Assembly: GCF_002285415.1 (NCBI RefSeq) | Contig: NZ_NSBU01000004.1 | Span: forward strand, 760,001 to 824,000 | Origin: Actibacterium pelagium | GTDB lineage: Bacteria; Pseudomonadota; Alphaproteobacteria; Rhodobacterales; Rhodobacteraceae | DNA: 64,000 nt | Direction of reading: 5' to 3' | Shown here: in pieces, positions 9,053 through 16,722 of the stretch | How positions within the stretch are numbered: the first letter of the stretch is position 1 | How the letters are laid out: every line of letters begins with the position of its first letter | Program-made: the position numbers and the translations under genes | Notes under the pieces: generated by a model | The model's database searches: none | The model's input: the letters and a program-made list of their open reading frames with translations, nothing else | What the model was told of the DNA's origin: nothing

Positions 9053-9758
9053 CCTTTGACCTCAAAATCATGTAAATAGCGTATGCGATTAGACTGAGAC
9101 AAACAAAGTGAAACAAATTTAATGGTCCAGCGATCGACGTGTAAGGTTTCAGGAATTCCCAGATGAACCGTTGGGCCGCGTAGAAACCAACCATCAAGTA
9201 GAACCCGTTTTTCAAGAAAAATGGCGAGCGAACGGCAAGCGCTATAACCGCTCCTACCAAGAATACTGCCATTGCCGTCGATTCATAGAGTTGCACCGGA
9301 TGGCGCAAGATACCGTCACCGAAGTCCCACCCCCAGGATGCACCGGTCGGGATGCCGTGCGTTTGATCTTCGAGCCCGGAGAGCAAACAACCAATACGAC
9401 CGACCGCCACGGTTGTCGTGAAACCAATGACAAAGATCACGCCGGTGCTACCCACTATGCCGCGAAACCTCTTATAGATCTCAATCGCCAAGGTCGCACC
9501 GGCAAGGGCGCCGACGATGCTGCGGCCAACCATTGGAATTTCTGACAAGATGAGGTTTGCGCTGCCCAGACCATACCCGCCGACTGCTGCCCCGGTGACC
9601 AACGCGATACCATAGCCTGTGCTTAGTTTGCCCAACGCCATCGCGTTTGCCGCACGAAGGCGCCAAGTATAGGCCAAATACGTTCCCACCAAAGAAAGCG
9701 ATGCTGCAAGCAAGTCAAAGACAATGTGGATATTGAAACCGCTCATCTTCAAAGTCAT
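9039..9758 (-). CDS. Lgt-like integral membrane transferase
   Basis: A polytopic protein of 239 residues with about six or seven membrane spans. It keeps parts of the prolipoprotein diacylglyceryl transferase pattern: GRIGCLLSGL (residues 120-129, Arg121 matching the Lgt catalytic arginine), RHPVQLYES at 152-160 and RFIWEF at 197-202. It is shorter than housekeeping Lgt (about 290), lacks the HGG loop and has Cys where many Lgt proteins have Asn. It is the promoter-proximal gene of the unit with the radical SAM enzyme, overlapping it by 14 bases. It could transfer or bind a glycerolipid. An ATG four codons further in is an alternative start. Confidence 0.8.
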   Translation of the reverse strand: MTLKMSGFNIHIVFDLLAASLSLVGTYLAYTWRLRAANAMALGKLSTGYGIALVTGAAVGGYGLGSANLILSEIPMVGRSIVGALAGATLAIEIYKRFRGIVGSTGVIFVIGFTTTVAVGRIGCLLSGLEDQTHGIPTGASWGWDFGDGILRHPVQLYESTAMAVFLVGAVIALAVRSPFFLKNGFYLMVGFYAAQRFIWEFLKPYTSIAGPLNLFHFVCLSLIAYAIYMILRSKDART

Positions 9759-10205
9759 TCAGCAGAAGCGTCTCCTGTCAACCGCTGCTGCCGTTCTAAT
9801 CCTGAGACAAAGACTAGTTATGGGAATGGTTTGCTGCGCGAACGGGCACACCATTGCCTTCAAAACTGGACGGATAATTTGAATGCCATCTAGTCCGCTT
9901 CGAGTTCAGACCGACATCCGCTGCAATTTGACCAAATGTCCGCTCAAAGCCACCACCCTCAGAGATGCCCTCTACATCAGCGGCGGGTCATATGTCCTCC
10001 CCCGGCGGCTTAACAGTGCCTCACTACACGCCGGGGGAGAAGCAGGGAACGTTTAGATCATGCCGGCCTTTCGACACTGAATCAAAGCAGCATCGGGATG
10101 GCAGGCTATACCTTCGGGTAGGTAGGCTAATCTGGCGGCCGATCATTTGGAAACTGGTGTCACAGTGTAAACGCAGTCGTTTGGCATGGAGTAATTGAAG
10201 GGAAG
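9759..10205. other. Divergent intergenic region with strong hairpin
   Basis: 447 bases without a convincing gene separate the leftward Lgt-like unit from the rightward membrane/WG-repeat pair. It holds a perfect 11-bp inverted repeat, CTCCCCCGGCG (9997-10007) and CGCCGGGGGAG (10029-10039), and the left copy of an imperfect 90-bp repeat (from 10134). No run of T follows the hairpin on either strand. Confidence 0.6.
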
Positions 10206-10221
10206 TTGAGCGGACAGAGCG
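10134..10221 (+). repeat. Imperfect repeat, copy A
   Basis: This stretch aligns with 15595-15683 by eye at roughly 70 percent or better, including the identical 12-mer CAGTCGTTTGGC (10174-10185) and TAATTGAA (10192-10199). Origin unknown; it may be a decayed mobile-element end. Confidence 0.55.
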
Positions 10222-11018
10222 GTCGCTCAAGAGGTTTACTTCTCTCAACATTCTATTTGATGTCAGTCAAAGCCGTGTGGCGCTTTATGTTTATCATTCG
10301 TCAAATGCTTGCGAGCAACAAGATAAACGCTTTTCTGGCGGTGGTTTGTGTAATCGTGTGCTTGGGCACGTTGACGTCTGCAACTCTCGTCGTTGCCTCC
10401 TATCTTCTGATAGTTTTCATTTTTCCGGTCTTGCTGTTACCTTACGCGGGATGGGCCGTCTGGGCTTTCTTCATGTCTTCGATGGGCTGTCTGAGGCCTA
10501 TATCAGTTGGACTGGCGATCACCCTTACCTTCATAGGGGTACCGTTTTGCGCCTATCTCCCCTACGAGGTCGCTCGGCAAGAGATGCTATTGCGAGCAAC
10601 TGACATGCCAGACAGTCCTGGTCTTACCGTTTCAAGTATCTCCGCTGATCCTTTCGGGAACGCGTCCAGCGGGCCGGGTGTGCTTTATCGTATTGAAGCT
10701 CAGAACGAAACCTTGCCGGCTGTCAGGGACTTAACAGACAAGCTGGTTTCACAGGGGTGGGAGATTGTCGTCGGCGGTGTTCCAAATGCGAGAGGCTCGG
10801 GTCTCGGGGTTTTGTTCAGCAAGCCCGGAGGTGGCTCCGTCAGTCTGCGTGGAAGCTGGAATAGGACCTTGCACATCTATGAGAACGTCACGCTCAGGGA
10901 GAACTTCTCGCCGGTCTCACCCATTCTCCTGCTTATTACTCTGCTCGCAGGCGGATCGGTTTCGGCCGCTTATGCGGGTCTCAAAGGAAGGAAGGCCATG
11001 AATGGGAACAGCGTTTAG
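10206..11018 (+). CDS. Membrane protein of unknown function
   Basis: A frame of 270 codons from TTG at 10206; ATG at 10260, 10287 or 10305 are possible starts and no clear ribosome site settles it. The protein has three hydrophobic segments in the first half (about residues 42-62, 66-88 and 98-118), a soluble domain of about 115 residues, and a last hydrophobic segment near 238-258. I recognise no family. Its stop lies 17 bases inside the next gene, a secreted WG-repeat protein, so the two are probably co-expressed. The AT-rich codon use matches the island. Confidence 0.6.
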   Translation: MSGQSGRSRGLLLSTFYLMSVKAVWRFMFIIRQMLASNKINAFLAVVCVIVCLGTLTSATLVVASYLLIVFIFPVLLLPYAGWAVWAFFMSSMGCLRPISVGLAITLTFIGVPFCAYLPYEVARQEMLLRATDMPDSPGLTVSSISADPFGNASSGPGVLYRIEAQNETLPAVRDLTDKLVSQGWEIVVGGVPNARGSGLGVLFSKPGGGSVSLRGSWNRTLHIYENVTLRENFSPVSPILLLITLLAGGSVSAAYAGLKGRKAMNGNSV

Positions 11019-12339
11019 CCCACTTGGGTTGTTAATTTCTGGCTTCTTGGCGCTTGGCGCAGCGTTTCAGGGAAGTGCACAAGATACACCTGGCAAGGGG
11101 GTGCTCTATCCAATTCTCGTTGACGACAAGTGGGGCTTCATATCCGAAAGTGGAGACGTCATAGCGGAACCGGCTTACGACAGCTTGAAAGGCTTGCGGT
11201 TTCCGATTCCCGGATGCACAGACCTCAGGTTTGCTCCCAATGTTCTTGGTGCTGACGGGCCTGTTGCGGTGGCGAACTTCGCTGGTGGCGCGGCACTTAA
11301 ATGGGGATTTGTCAGCGCAGAGGGCGAGATCATCCCCCCTGGTTATGACGAAGTATACGGCTTCCATGATGGGGTTGCGGCGGTGTCACGTGAGGGCAAA
11401 TGGGGCTTCATTGATACCACCGGGAAGGATGTCATTCCCTTTGACTACGACTTCGCATCCGGGTTCCGCGCGGGCGTATCAATCGTCATGGTCGACGGGT
11501 GGTGGGGCCTCATTGACCGCGAAGCCCGATACGTCGTCGAGCCGAAATACGATGTCATCAGGTTCTTGAGCCACGGTCCCTACGTCATGTTTGAGACGAA
11601 GGGAAAGCAAGGCGTGATGCATGTGAACGGCGACGTGCTCGCGGAAGCCCAATTCGATCGGGTCAACGTCCTGTCAGAGGGCCTCTTGAATGTCTACGTG
11701 AGCGATAAGGCTGGTTACTACAATGTTGAGCGCAAGGCATTCGAATTCGAGCCGGAATTCGACATGGCTGCTCCATTCAACGAGGGTGTCGCTCAAATCA
11801 GGATCGGCAATGAAACTGGTTTCATTGACCGGAACGGAACTTACACCGTGGAACTTCAAGAACCGAACAAACAGATCATGTCGAATTTCGGTCAGTTCCA
11901 TTTTGATTGGCCAAAACTGAGCCCAATTAGAAAATATATTGATTTAAAGCGCGGCAAAAAAGTCGTGGGATTGATTGATGTAAGGACTGGCTCGATCCTA
12001 ATCGAGCCATCTTTTGCTTCAATTGGAATGGTCTATGACGATCGCGCAGTTTTCGAAGATAGTGGAAAATTCGGATACCTCGATGCGACTGGAAAGATCG
12101 TAATCCCCGCGAAATTCCAAGCAGCCTCGGACTTCTCAGGCGGTCTGGCCTTCGTGCGCTATCGCGGTGATCCCGCTTATATCGATAAGGAAGGAGAGAT
12201 CGCCATCATGTTCGATGAGAAGCGGGTTCGAGGAAGCCCATTTCGCCTGAAACTCGCTTTCGTATACGGCGATGGACGTGAACGTTATATTGATCGTGAC
12301 GGGACTGCGATCTACTCGTTCAGATCGGGATGTAAGTAA
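11002..12339 (+). CDS. Secreted WG-repeat protein
   Basis: The 445-residue protein begins with a Sec signal peptide (hydrophobic core up to about residue 25, GSAQD) and then consists of WG beta-hairpin repeats. Typical cores are KWGFI, KWGFV, KWGFI and WWGLI in the first half, and KFGYL later, each followed by a G/DG turn and a 'PxYD' type strand. WG repeats are surface or periplasmic binding folds of unknown partner. It overlaps the upstream membrane protein gene by 17 bases. Confidence 0.82.
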   Translation: MGTAFSPLGLLISGFLALGAAFQGSAQDTPGKGVLYPILVDDKWGFISESGDVIAEPAYDSLKGLRFPIPGCTDLRFAPNVLGADGPVAVANFAGGAALKWGFVSAEGEIIPPGYDEVYGFHDGVAAVSREGKWGFIDTTGKDVIPFDYDFASGFRAGVSIVMVDGWWGLIDREARYVVEPKYDVIRFLSHGPYVMFETKGKQGVMHVNGDVLAEAQFDRVNVLSEGLLNVYVSDKAGYYNVERKAFEFEPEFDMAAPFNEGVAQIRIGNETGFIDRNGTYTVELQEPNKQIMSNFGQFHFDWPKLSPIRKYIDLKRGKKVVGLIDVRTGSILIEPSFASIGMVYDDRAVFEDSGKFGYLDATGKIVIPAKFQAASDFSGGLAFVRYRGDPAYIDKEGEIAIMFDEKRVRGSPFRLKLAFVYGDGRERYIDRDGTAIYSFRSGCK

Positions 12340-12683
12340 TTTTGCGTTACGATTAGACTTAGGAACTGGATCCTATATGGCCGTCCGCTTGGGGCTTATA
12401 CCCGTCATTTTCTTCAACGAAGCCAAACGTCGGGCTCGTTCCGGACCTTCGTGGCGGATTGGACCTATGTCCACGATGCGGATGAAGTGGTCAGTCGCGC
12501 GGTGTTCGCAGCACTAGTTACTCTGCGAACGAATTTTGCAAGGAATGGTGGCGAGCAGCCTACCCGTGGGGTCCAATTGCCGTTTTGACTTCGATCAACG
12601 ACAAAAGACGCCTTTGCAAGGCTTAATTAGCCCGACTACTTACCGTTGTCCCGGTTCGGCAAACAGATTTGGAGAGGAAGATA
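12340..12683. other. Intergenic region, nothing recognised
   Basis: 344 bases with no supported gene on either strand. Short frames here lack codon bias and known motifs. It ends in the GAGAGGAAG ribosome site of the next gene. It may be decayed coding DNA, but no relic can be named. Confidence 0.5.
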
Positions 12684-13415
12684 ATGAAACACGTTTCTTA
12701 TTTGGCCACGGCCTTTTCAATCGCTTCATTTCCTGGGTTTGCTGATACGATTAATGTCGGATCGGTTCAGGTCTACAACGTGAGCAGTTACACAATTGAT
12801 CCCGCGGCACTTCAAGGGTTCGAAAAGGCTTTGGGCGACGAGCTTTGCAAGCGCGCAGGCTTTTCTTGTGATTGGAAGGTTTTGCCTCCTGAGCAGCTTT
12901 GGTCTGCACTTCAAGCGGGCGAGGTAGACGCAATTGTGGCCGGGGTCTCGATGGGTGACGAAGCCATAGACGGTGTTGATCGAACGATGCCCTATTTAAT
13001 GCTTGATCCATTCCTCCATATCGGCTTGCCCGGCACGCAATGGACGATTGAGGGGGCAATTATTTCGCACCTCCCTGACCCCGCAGTGACGGCATATGCC
13101 CAAACGACTGGCGCTTCTTTTAACGAATACGAAACCCTCGAAGCCGCTCTTGCCGCAGTGCGGGACAGGCAGGTCATGTCTTTGTTTGGCGAAAGGGAGG
13201 CCCTTGTCCCGGTGGCCGAGGCCTCAGGCGGCGAGTTTGTCATCATCGGGAACCGAGACGAAATCAAAATCAAGCCAGGCATCGCTATGGCGGTGCGTAG
13301 CGATGACATGGATCTGCGCTTCGCTTTCGAGGACCAGATTTTCGATATGTCTCAGGATGGAAGCTTGAACACATTGACTGAGACTTGGTTCGGCGTAGAT
13401 GCCGCACGTTGGTAG
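12684..13415 (+). CDS. Periplasmic solute-binding protein (family 3 type)
   Basis: A protein of 243 residues with a signal peptide (MKHVSYLATAFS...PGFA-DT) and the two-lobed pattern of family 3 substrate-binding proteins: an opening beta-strand with INVGSVQVYN, ELCKRAGF, LQAGEVDAIVAGVSM, and a C-terminal IAMAVRSDD...L...DGSLNTL...W. The ATG at 12684 follows a good GAGAGGAAG site and is preferred over a TTG five codons upstream. No permease or ATPase genes adjoin it, so it is an orphan sensor or binding protein. The ligand is unknown; amino-acid-like ligands are usual for the family. Confidence 0.8.
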   Translation: MKHVSYLATAFSIASFPGFADTINVGSVQVYNVSSYTIDPAALQGFEKALGDELCKRAGFSCDWKVLPPEQLWSALQAGEVDAIVAGVSMGDEAIDGVDRTMPYLMLDPFLHIGLPGTQWTIEGAIISHLPDPAVTAYAQTTGASFNEYETLEAALAAVRDRQVMSLFGEREALVPVAEASGGEFVIIGNRDEIKIKPGIAMAVRSDDMDLRFAFEDQIFDMSQDGSLNTLTETWFGVDAARW

Positions 13416-13674
13416 ATATCCTAGTTGGTGTATTTGTAATTTTTTGCGTTTTGTGCAAAAAATTTGGTTATAGAGTTCGAAAAATTCGTCGGCACAACGC
13501 TTCGCGAATACCGCGCAGGACAGAAAAAAGACTTCGCAGAGAGTAGAGGTCTTCTATGCATCTTAGACCGAGCAAAGAGGTCTAAATTGCGTTTAGCCGT
13601 TGAGCATAGTGCTAGTAATTACCGACGATAGCCAGCTTTCTATACTTTAGAAACATCAGCCCAAGGAGGTTAGA

Positions 13675-13839
13675 ATGAAGTACATTCCTATTATGATATT
13701 GGCTCTGTCGTCATTTTCGACTGCCGCGCTCGCAGGAAAGCCACAAGCAGGTGACAGCCCAAGGCCGGGCATCACGTTCGACGGAGAGACCGGCGGAGGT
13801 GCTAATCGCGACAATTTCCCCGGAGGGGGAAAGAAGTAG
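13675..13839 (+). CDS. Small secreted glycine-rich peptide
   Basis: A 54-residue frame with a perfect AAGGAGGT ribosome site six bases before ATG. The first 20 residues form a Sec signal peptide (core IPIMILALSS, cleavage after AALA). The mature part, about 34 residues, is polar and Gly/Pro/Asn-rich, with FDGETGGGANRDNF and a C-terminal GGGKK. No Cys residues. A 9-bp hairpin (13867-13892) follows. Family not recognised; the ribosome site, signal peptide and terminator together make it likely to be real. It could be a secreted peptide or a periplasmic factor. Confidence 0.65.
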   Translation: MKYIPIMILALSSFSTAALAGKPQAGDSPRPGITFDGETGGGANRDNFPGGGKK

Positions 13840-13866
13840 CAAGTCCATAACTCTTAGTGGATACAC

Positions 13867-13892
13867 CAAGGGGCGCACCTCGTCGCCCCTTG
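13867..13892 (+). terminator. Stem-loop terminator-like structure
   Basis: CAAGGGGCG (13867-13875) pairs perfectly with CGCCCCTTG (13884-13892) across an 8-base loop, 28 bases after the small secreted peptide stop. There is no T-run, so termination is likely but not certain. Confidence 0.55.
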
Positions 13893-13986
13893 CAAATGGA
13901 TTGGCGCAATCGTTCGTACCTGCCCTGATAAATCCAGAACTAGCTTCCTTTAGGCCTTAGCGTAGGCAGATGGAACCGCGCCATAA

Positions 13987-14103
13987 TCAACTTTGCTCGG
14001 CGTCCTTCAAGAAAAAGGTAATAAGAACACCCAAGGGGCCTAAGAAAAAACCTAATGCAGCAGCGAGACCAGCTTTTGAAGGCGCGCGATCTCTCGCTAC
14101 CAT
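13987..14103 (-). CDS. Possible small glycine-zipper membrane protein
   Basis: A 38-codon frame beginning MVARDRAP. It contains one hydrophobic helix, LAAALGFFLGPLGVLITFFL, with GxxxG-type spacing and a short charged tail (KDAEQS). This pattern is seen in small bacterial membrane proteins. No clear ribosome site precedes the ATG at 14103 and there is no conserved neighbour, so this is tentative. Confidence 0.3.
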   Translation of the reverse strand: MVARDRAPSKAGLAAALGFFLGPLGVLITFFLKDAEQS

Positions 14104-14239
14104 GATGCACTAACAATCAAATCGGACCACCCGATGGGGGCAGACCAGTGAGCCTTAAGGCCGATGAGGGCCGTCGAGGTGGCTTGGGTGCCTAGGGTGT
14201 TATGAAGCATTGTCAGTGCAGCAAGTAGCGGAAACTGTA

Positions 14240-14431
14240 ATGAAGAAATGGCTAAATGTTATGGCTTTTGTCGCGGCTATGCTGTTGTTCATGGTCGTAT
14301 TTGTTTATCTAGCGCAAGGCGTTCTTTTCGGCTTCAAGTTTGGTTTTGGATATGGATTGGTTCCCGTCTTATTGGGGCTTGCTGCCGTATTGGTTGTCTT
14401 AGCATGGCTGATGAAATGGCTTTCTCGATGA
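14240..14431 (+). CDS. Small two-span membrane protein
   Basis: A 63-residue frame from the ATG at 14240 (MKKWLNVMAF...). It has two hydrophobic segments (about residues 6-28 and 34-58) joined by a Gly/Phe turn (FKFGFGYG) and a basic C-terminus. A TTG ten codons upstream is a weaker alternative start. No family recognised and only a weak ribosome site; the consistent membrane pattern supports it moderately. Confidence 0.45.
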   Translation: MKKWLNVMAFVAAMLLFMVVFVYLAQGVLFGFKFGFGYGLVPVLLGLAAVLVVLAWLMKWLSR

Positions 14432-14563
14432 CGAACAGATTGTCCTAATTGGAAAATTTATCGGCGGCCTTGATTGCATGTCGGCTGAGCGAACAAAGCT
14501 GCCTTCCCGTAGGCTGCTGTGTAATCCTCAGTACTGCTTCCTTCAGAAGTAGCGAATGTTCAT

Positions 14564-15463
14564 TCACCTAAATTCACAGTCAGGACTCCGTCCATAGAGC
14601 CTAGTGTCTTTGCAGTCCTCAACGCGTTGTAGCGCCTCTTTGATTTGCTCCATTGTCATTTCACGTTCGAGTTCCCAAACGATCTTTTTGCTTGGGCCCA
14701 TCAGTGTGACACTGGCGCCTTGCGAAAAGGGATACATGAACTCGTATGCCAGAACTAAGTCCCGTGGCACACCGCGGCCGTCACGGTACATCAATGCCAA
14801 ATTGAAAATGGCGTCCGGGTTACCGAAACCCTTTTGATACCATTTCGCGGCTTGTTCAAAGTCCTGTGGTACGCCACGACCACTTTCGTACATGGCGCCC
14901 AAGGCAGACCGAGCATTGTTGGCTGCCGAATTATACTGAGGGTCATCTTCTCCGCCTTCAGAGGCGCGCAGATACCATTCGATCGCCTGATCATAGTCTT
15001 GGTCCACGCCAAGGCCCGCTTCGTAGCTTTGGCCGAGCAAATATTGTGCATGGACATGCCCCTGGTCGGCGGCGACGTTGAACCACTTGAAAGCCGCGAT
15101 GTGGTCCGCGTTTGAGGAGTGCTTTCCTAGAATATTTCGGACAATCTGTCCCAGCCAATTGCCTTCTGGCGAAGGCGGTATTTGACCGCGTCTGTACATG
15201 AGGCCCAAATCATACTGCGCTCCGGCGTGCCCCTGAACTGCGGCAAGCCGATACCATTTTTCGGCTTGTGCAAACCGGTCATCCTGGCCCGAGACATGAT
15301 AATCTCTTGCTAGGCGATATTGTGCTTCAGCTATCCCTTGCTCAGCAAAGGGCAGTAGCTCCTCTCTGTTCAATCGATAAAAATCAGAGGCCAAAGTCTG
15401 AGCCAAACAATCCAGCGGCGCGAGAACCAGCGCTACGGTTAGGATTAGTTCCGGACACCTCAT
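14564..15463 (-). CDS. Secreted Sel1-like repeat protein
   Basis: The 299-residue protein has a signal peptide (cleavage near LDCLAQ) and at least five Sel1/TPR-like repeats of about 36 residues. Examples are AEKWYRLAAVQGHAGAQYDLGLMY, broken by a loop, FKWFNVAADQGHVHAQYLLG, IEWYLRASEGG and AAKWYQKGFG followed by GVPRDLVLAYEF. Such proteins act as periplasmic scaffolds. It stands alone, transcribed leftward, with copy B of the imperfect repeat upstream. The partner is unknown. Confidence 0.85.
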   Translation of the reverse strand: MRCPELILTVALVLAPLDCLAQTLASDFYRLNREELLPFAEQGIAEAQYRLARDYHVSGQDDRFAQAEKWYRLAAVQGHAGAQYDLGLMYRRGQIPPSPEGNWLGQIVRNILGKHSSNADHIAAFKWFNVAADQGHVHAQYLLGQSYEAGLGVDQDYDQAIEWYLRASEGGEDDPQYNSAANNARSALGAMYESGRGVPQDFEQAAKWYQKGFGNPDAIFNLALMYRDGRGVPRDLVLAYEFMYPFSQGASVTLMGPSKKIVWELEREMTMEQIKEALQRVEDCKDTRLYGRSPDCEFR

Positions 15464-15594
15464 AGGGTTCTCCTACTAGACTGTGTGAGGTTTCCTCTTC
15501 TTGAGAGCGCTGTGCCTCGCGGTAAATCAAACTAGCATCTCAGCCCTAAACTAATGCAAGCCTGTGCCGAGATGCAAAGACTGCCCGCTACAAC

Positions 15595-15683
15595 GGCGGC
15601 GGGTCATCCGGAAACGGGCGTCAACGGTGTGAAAACAGTCGTTTGGCGTGGGGGTAATTGAACGGCGGTTCAGCGGGACAAAG
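15595..15683 (+). repeat. Imperfect repeat, copy B
   Basis: Counterpart of 10134-10221, in the same orientation, with the identical CAGTCGTTTGGC at 15636-15647. It lies between the Sel1 and SnoaL-like genes. A related TGAACGGCGG core may occur inverted near 23374-23384. Confidence 0.55.
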
Positions 15684-15723
15684 TGTGAATTCACTTCAGC
15701 GTTCTCGACGTCTGGTCCCTTCA

Positions 15724-16722
15724 TTATCGCGCAGCGGTCGTTTGCAGCAAGATTTGCTTCCAGATCGCTGTTTCATCATAGAGTGTCCATTCGCGACGAA
15801 GCTTCGGCATGCCGCTGGTCAGTTCTCCGTACTCGGCGTGCGTCGCACCAAGCACGAACACCTCGGCACCGGTAGGTTCACCGAAGGTACCATATCCCTG
15901 GTGTGTCCCGTGAAGGGTCCAGCGAACCGCAGCACGGGGAGGCATCGCCGGGTCTTCCCGGCCGATGACGTGGTGTATCCTGAAGTCCGCCTTCGGAAAG
16001 CTGGCCCTGAGCCCCATCCAAAATTGATCTGCACCGTCAAAGCTGGTGGCGCGAACGCCGCCTGGGTATTCCAGTTGAGCGGCGCGGTCATATTCTTCGC
16101 GGATCGCCTCGAATTCAGCATGCATGATCCGCTTGAGCATCGTCGCCAGACGCGTGCCCCAGGGGTTTTCGTTGCCCGTGCCACGGTAGGGACCGGCAAC
16201 GTCGTTGGCAGGTGTATATGGCGGAACGCAGGCCTCTGGTCCGCCTTCGCGCGCGATCAGGTCCTGCGCATAGTCCTTCGGGTTCAAACCCAATTGCCGC
16301 ACGATTGCTCCCTGATCGCGGATCAGCCATTCGTCGTTGATCTGGTTGTTGATGGCATGGCAGTCGGCAATAATTCGATATTGCAGCTTTGTGCCGGTGG
16401 GTGCCCCGTACACTCCCGGATGTGAATGCGTGGCAGTAGAGAGCAAACGGTGCGACGACAGCATTCCGTCTTCAGGCCTGCCGCACCAGATCACATCCTC
16501 ACCCAGCAATGTGCGATCAGGGAACTCGGCAAGCGTCGCCATCGTTGCCGCGATGACATCCCTATTCCCGACGACAACCGAGGCGGGAGAGCGTACTACT
16601 ATGCCGGGCGCATAGTAGTCGTGTAATTTTGCGATTTGGCGATCTTCCCACAGTTCTTTCGTAATGCCGATGATATAGTCGGGGAAATCGACGAATTTTG
16701 GGTCAAACCCTTTCATCGTCAT
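15724..16722 (-). CDS. SnoaL-like/NTF2-fold protein, second of tandem pair
   Basis: A 332-residue protein that reads as two fused NTF2-like (SnoaL/ester cyclase) domains, each opening with helices and a 'F.DHYAP' style segment (first: LHDYYAPGIVVRSPASVV; second: W..LR.SFP.ADFRIHHVIGRED). SnoaL folds act as cyclases, isomerases or hydratases on small polyketide-like or cyclic substrates. The ATG at 16722 overlaps the stop of the other SnoaL gene (ATGA). It is the last gene of the ABC transporter operon, so it probably processes the imported compound. Substrate unknown. Confidence 0.8.
   Translation of the reverse strand: MTMKGFDPKFVDFPDYIIGITKELWEDRQIAKLHDYYAPGIVVRSPASVVVGNRDVIAATMATLAEFPDRTLLGEDVIWCGRPEDGMLSSHRLLSTATHSHPGVYGAPTGTKLQYRIIADCHAINNQINDEWLIRDQGAIVRQLGLNPKDYAQDLIAREGGPEACVPPYTPANDVAGPYRGTGNENPWGTRLATMLKRIMHAEFEAIREEYDRAAQLEYPGGVRATSFDGADQFWMGLRASFPKADFRIHHVIGREDPAMPPRAAVRWTLHGTHQGYGTFGEPTGAEVFVLGATHAEYGELTSGMPKLRREWTLYDETAIWKQILLQTTAAR

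Noticed and set aside
9039-9758. Housekeeping prolipoprotein diacylglyceryl transferase
   Set aside because: Too short, lacks the HGG loop and lies on an island with a radical SAM partner; called Lgt-like instead.
13563-13585. TTAGACC/GGTCTAA hairpin upstream of the small secreted peptide
   Set aside because: A 7-bp stem in AT-rich DNA is expected by chance and has no T-run or conserved context.
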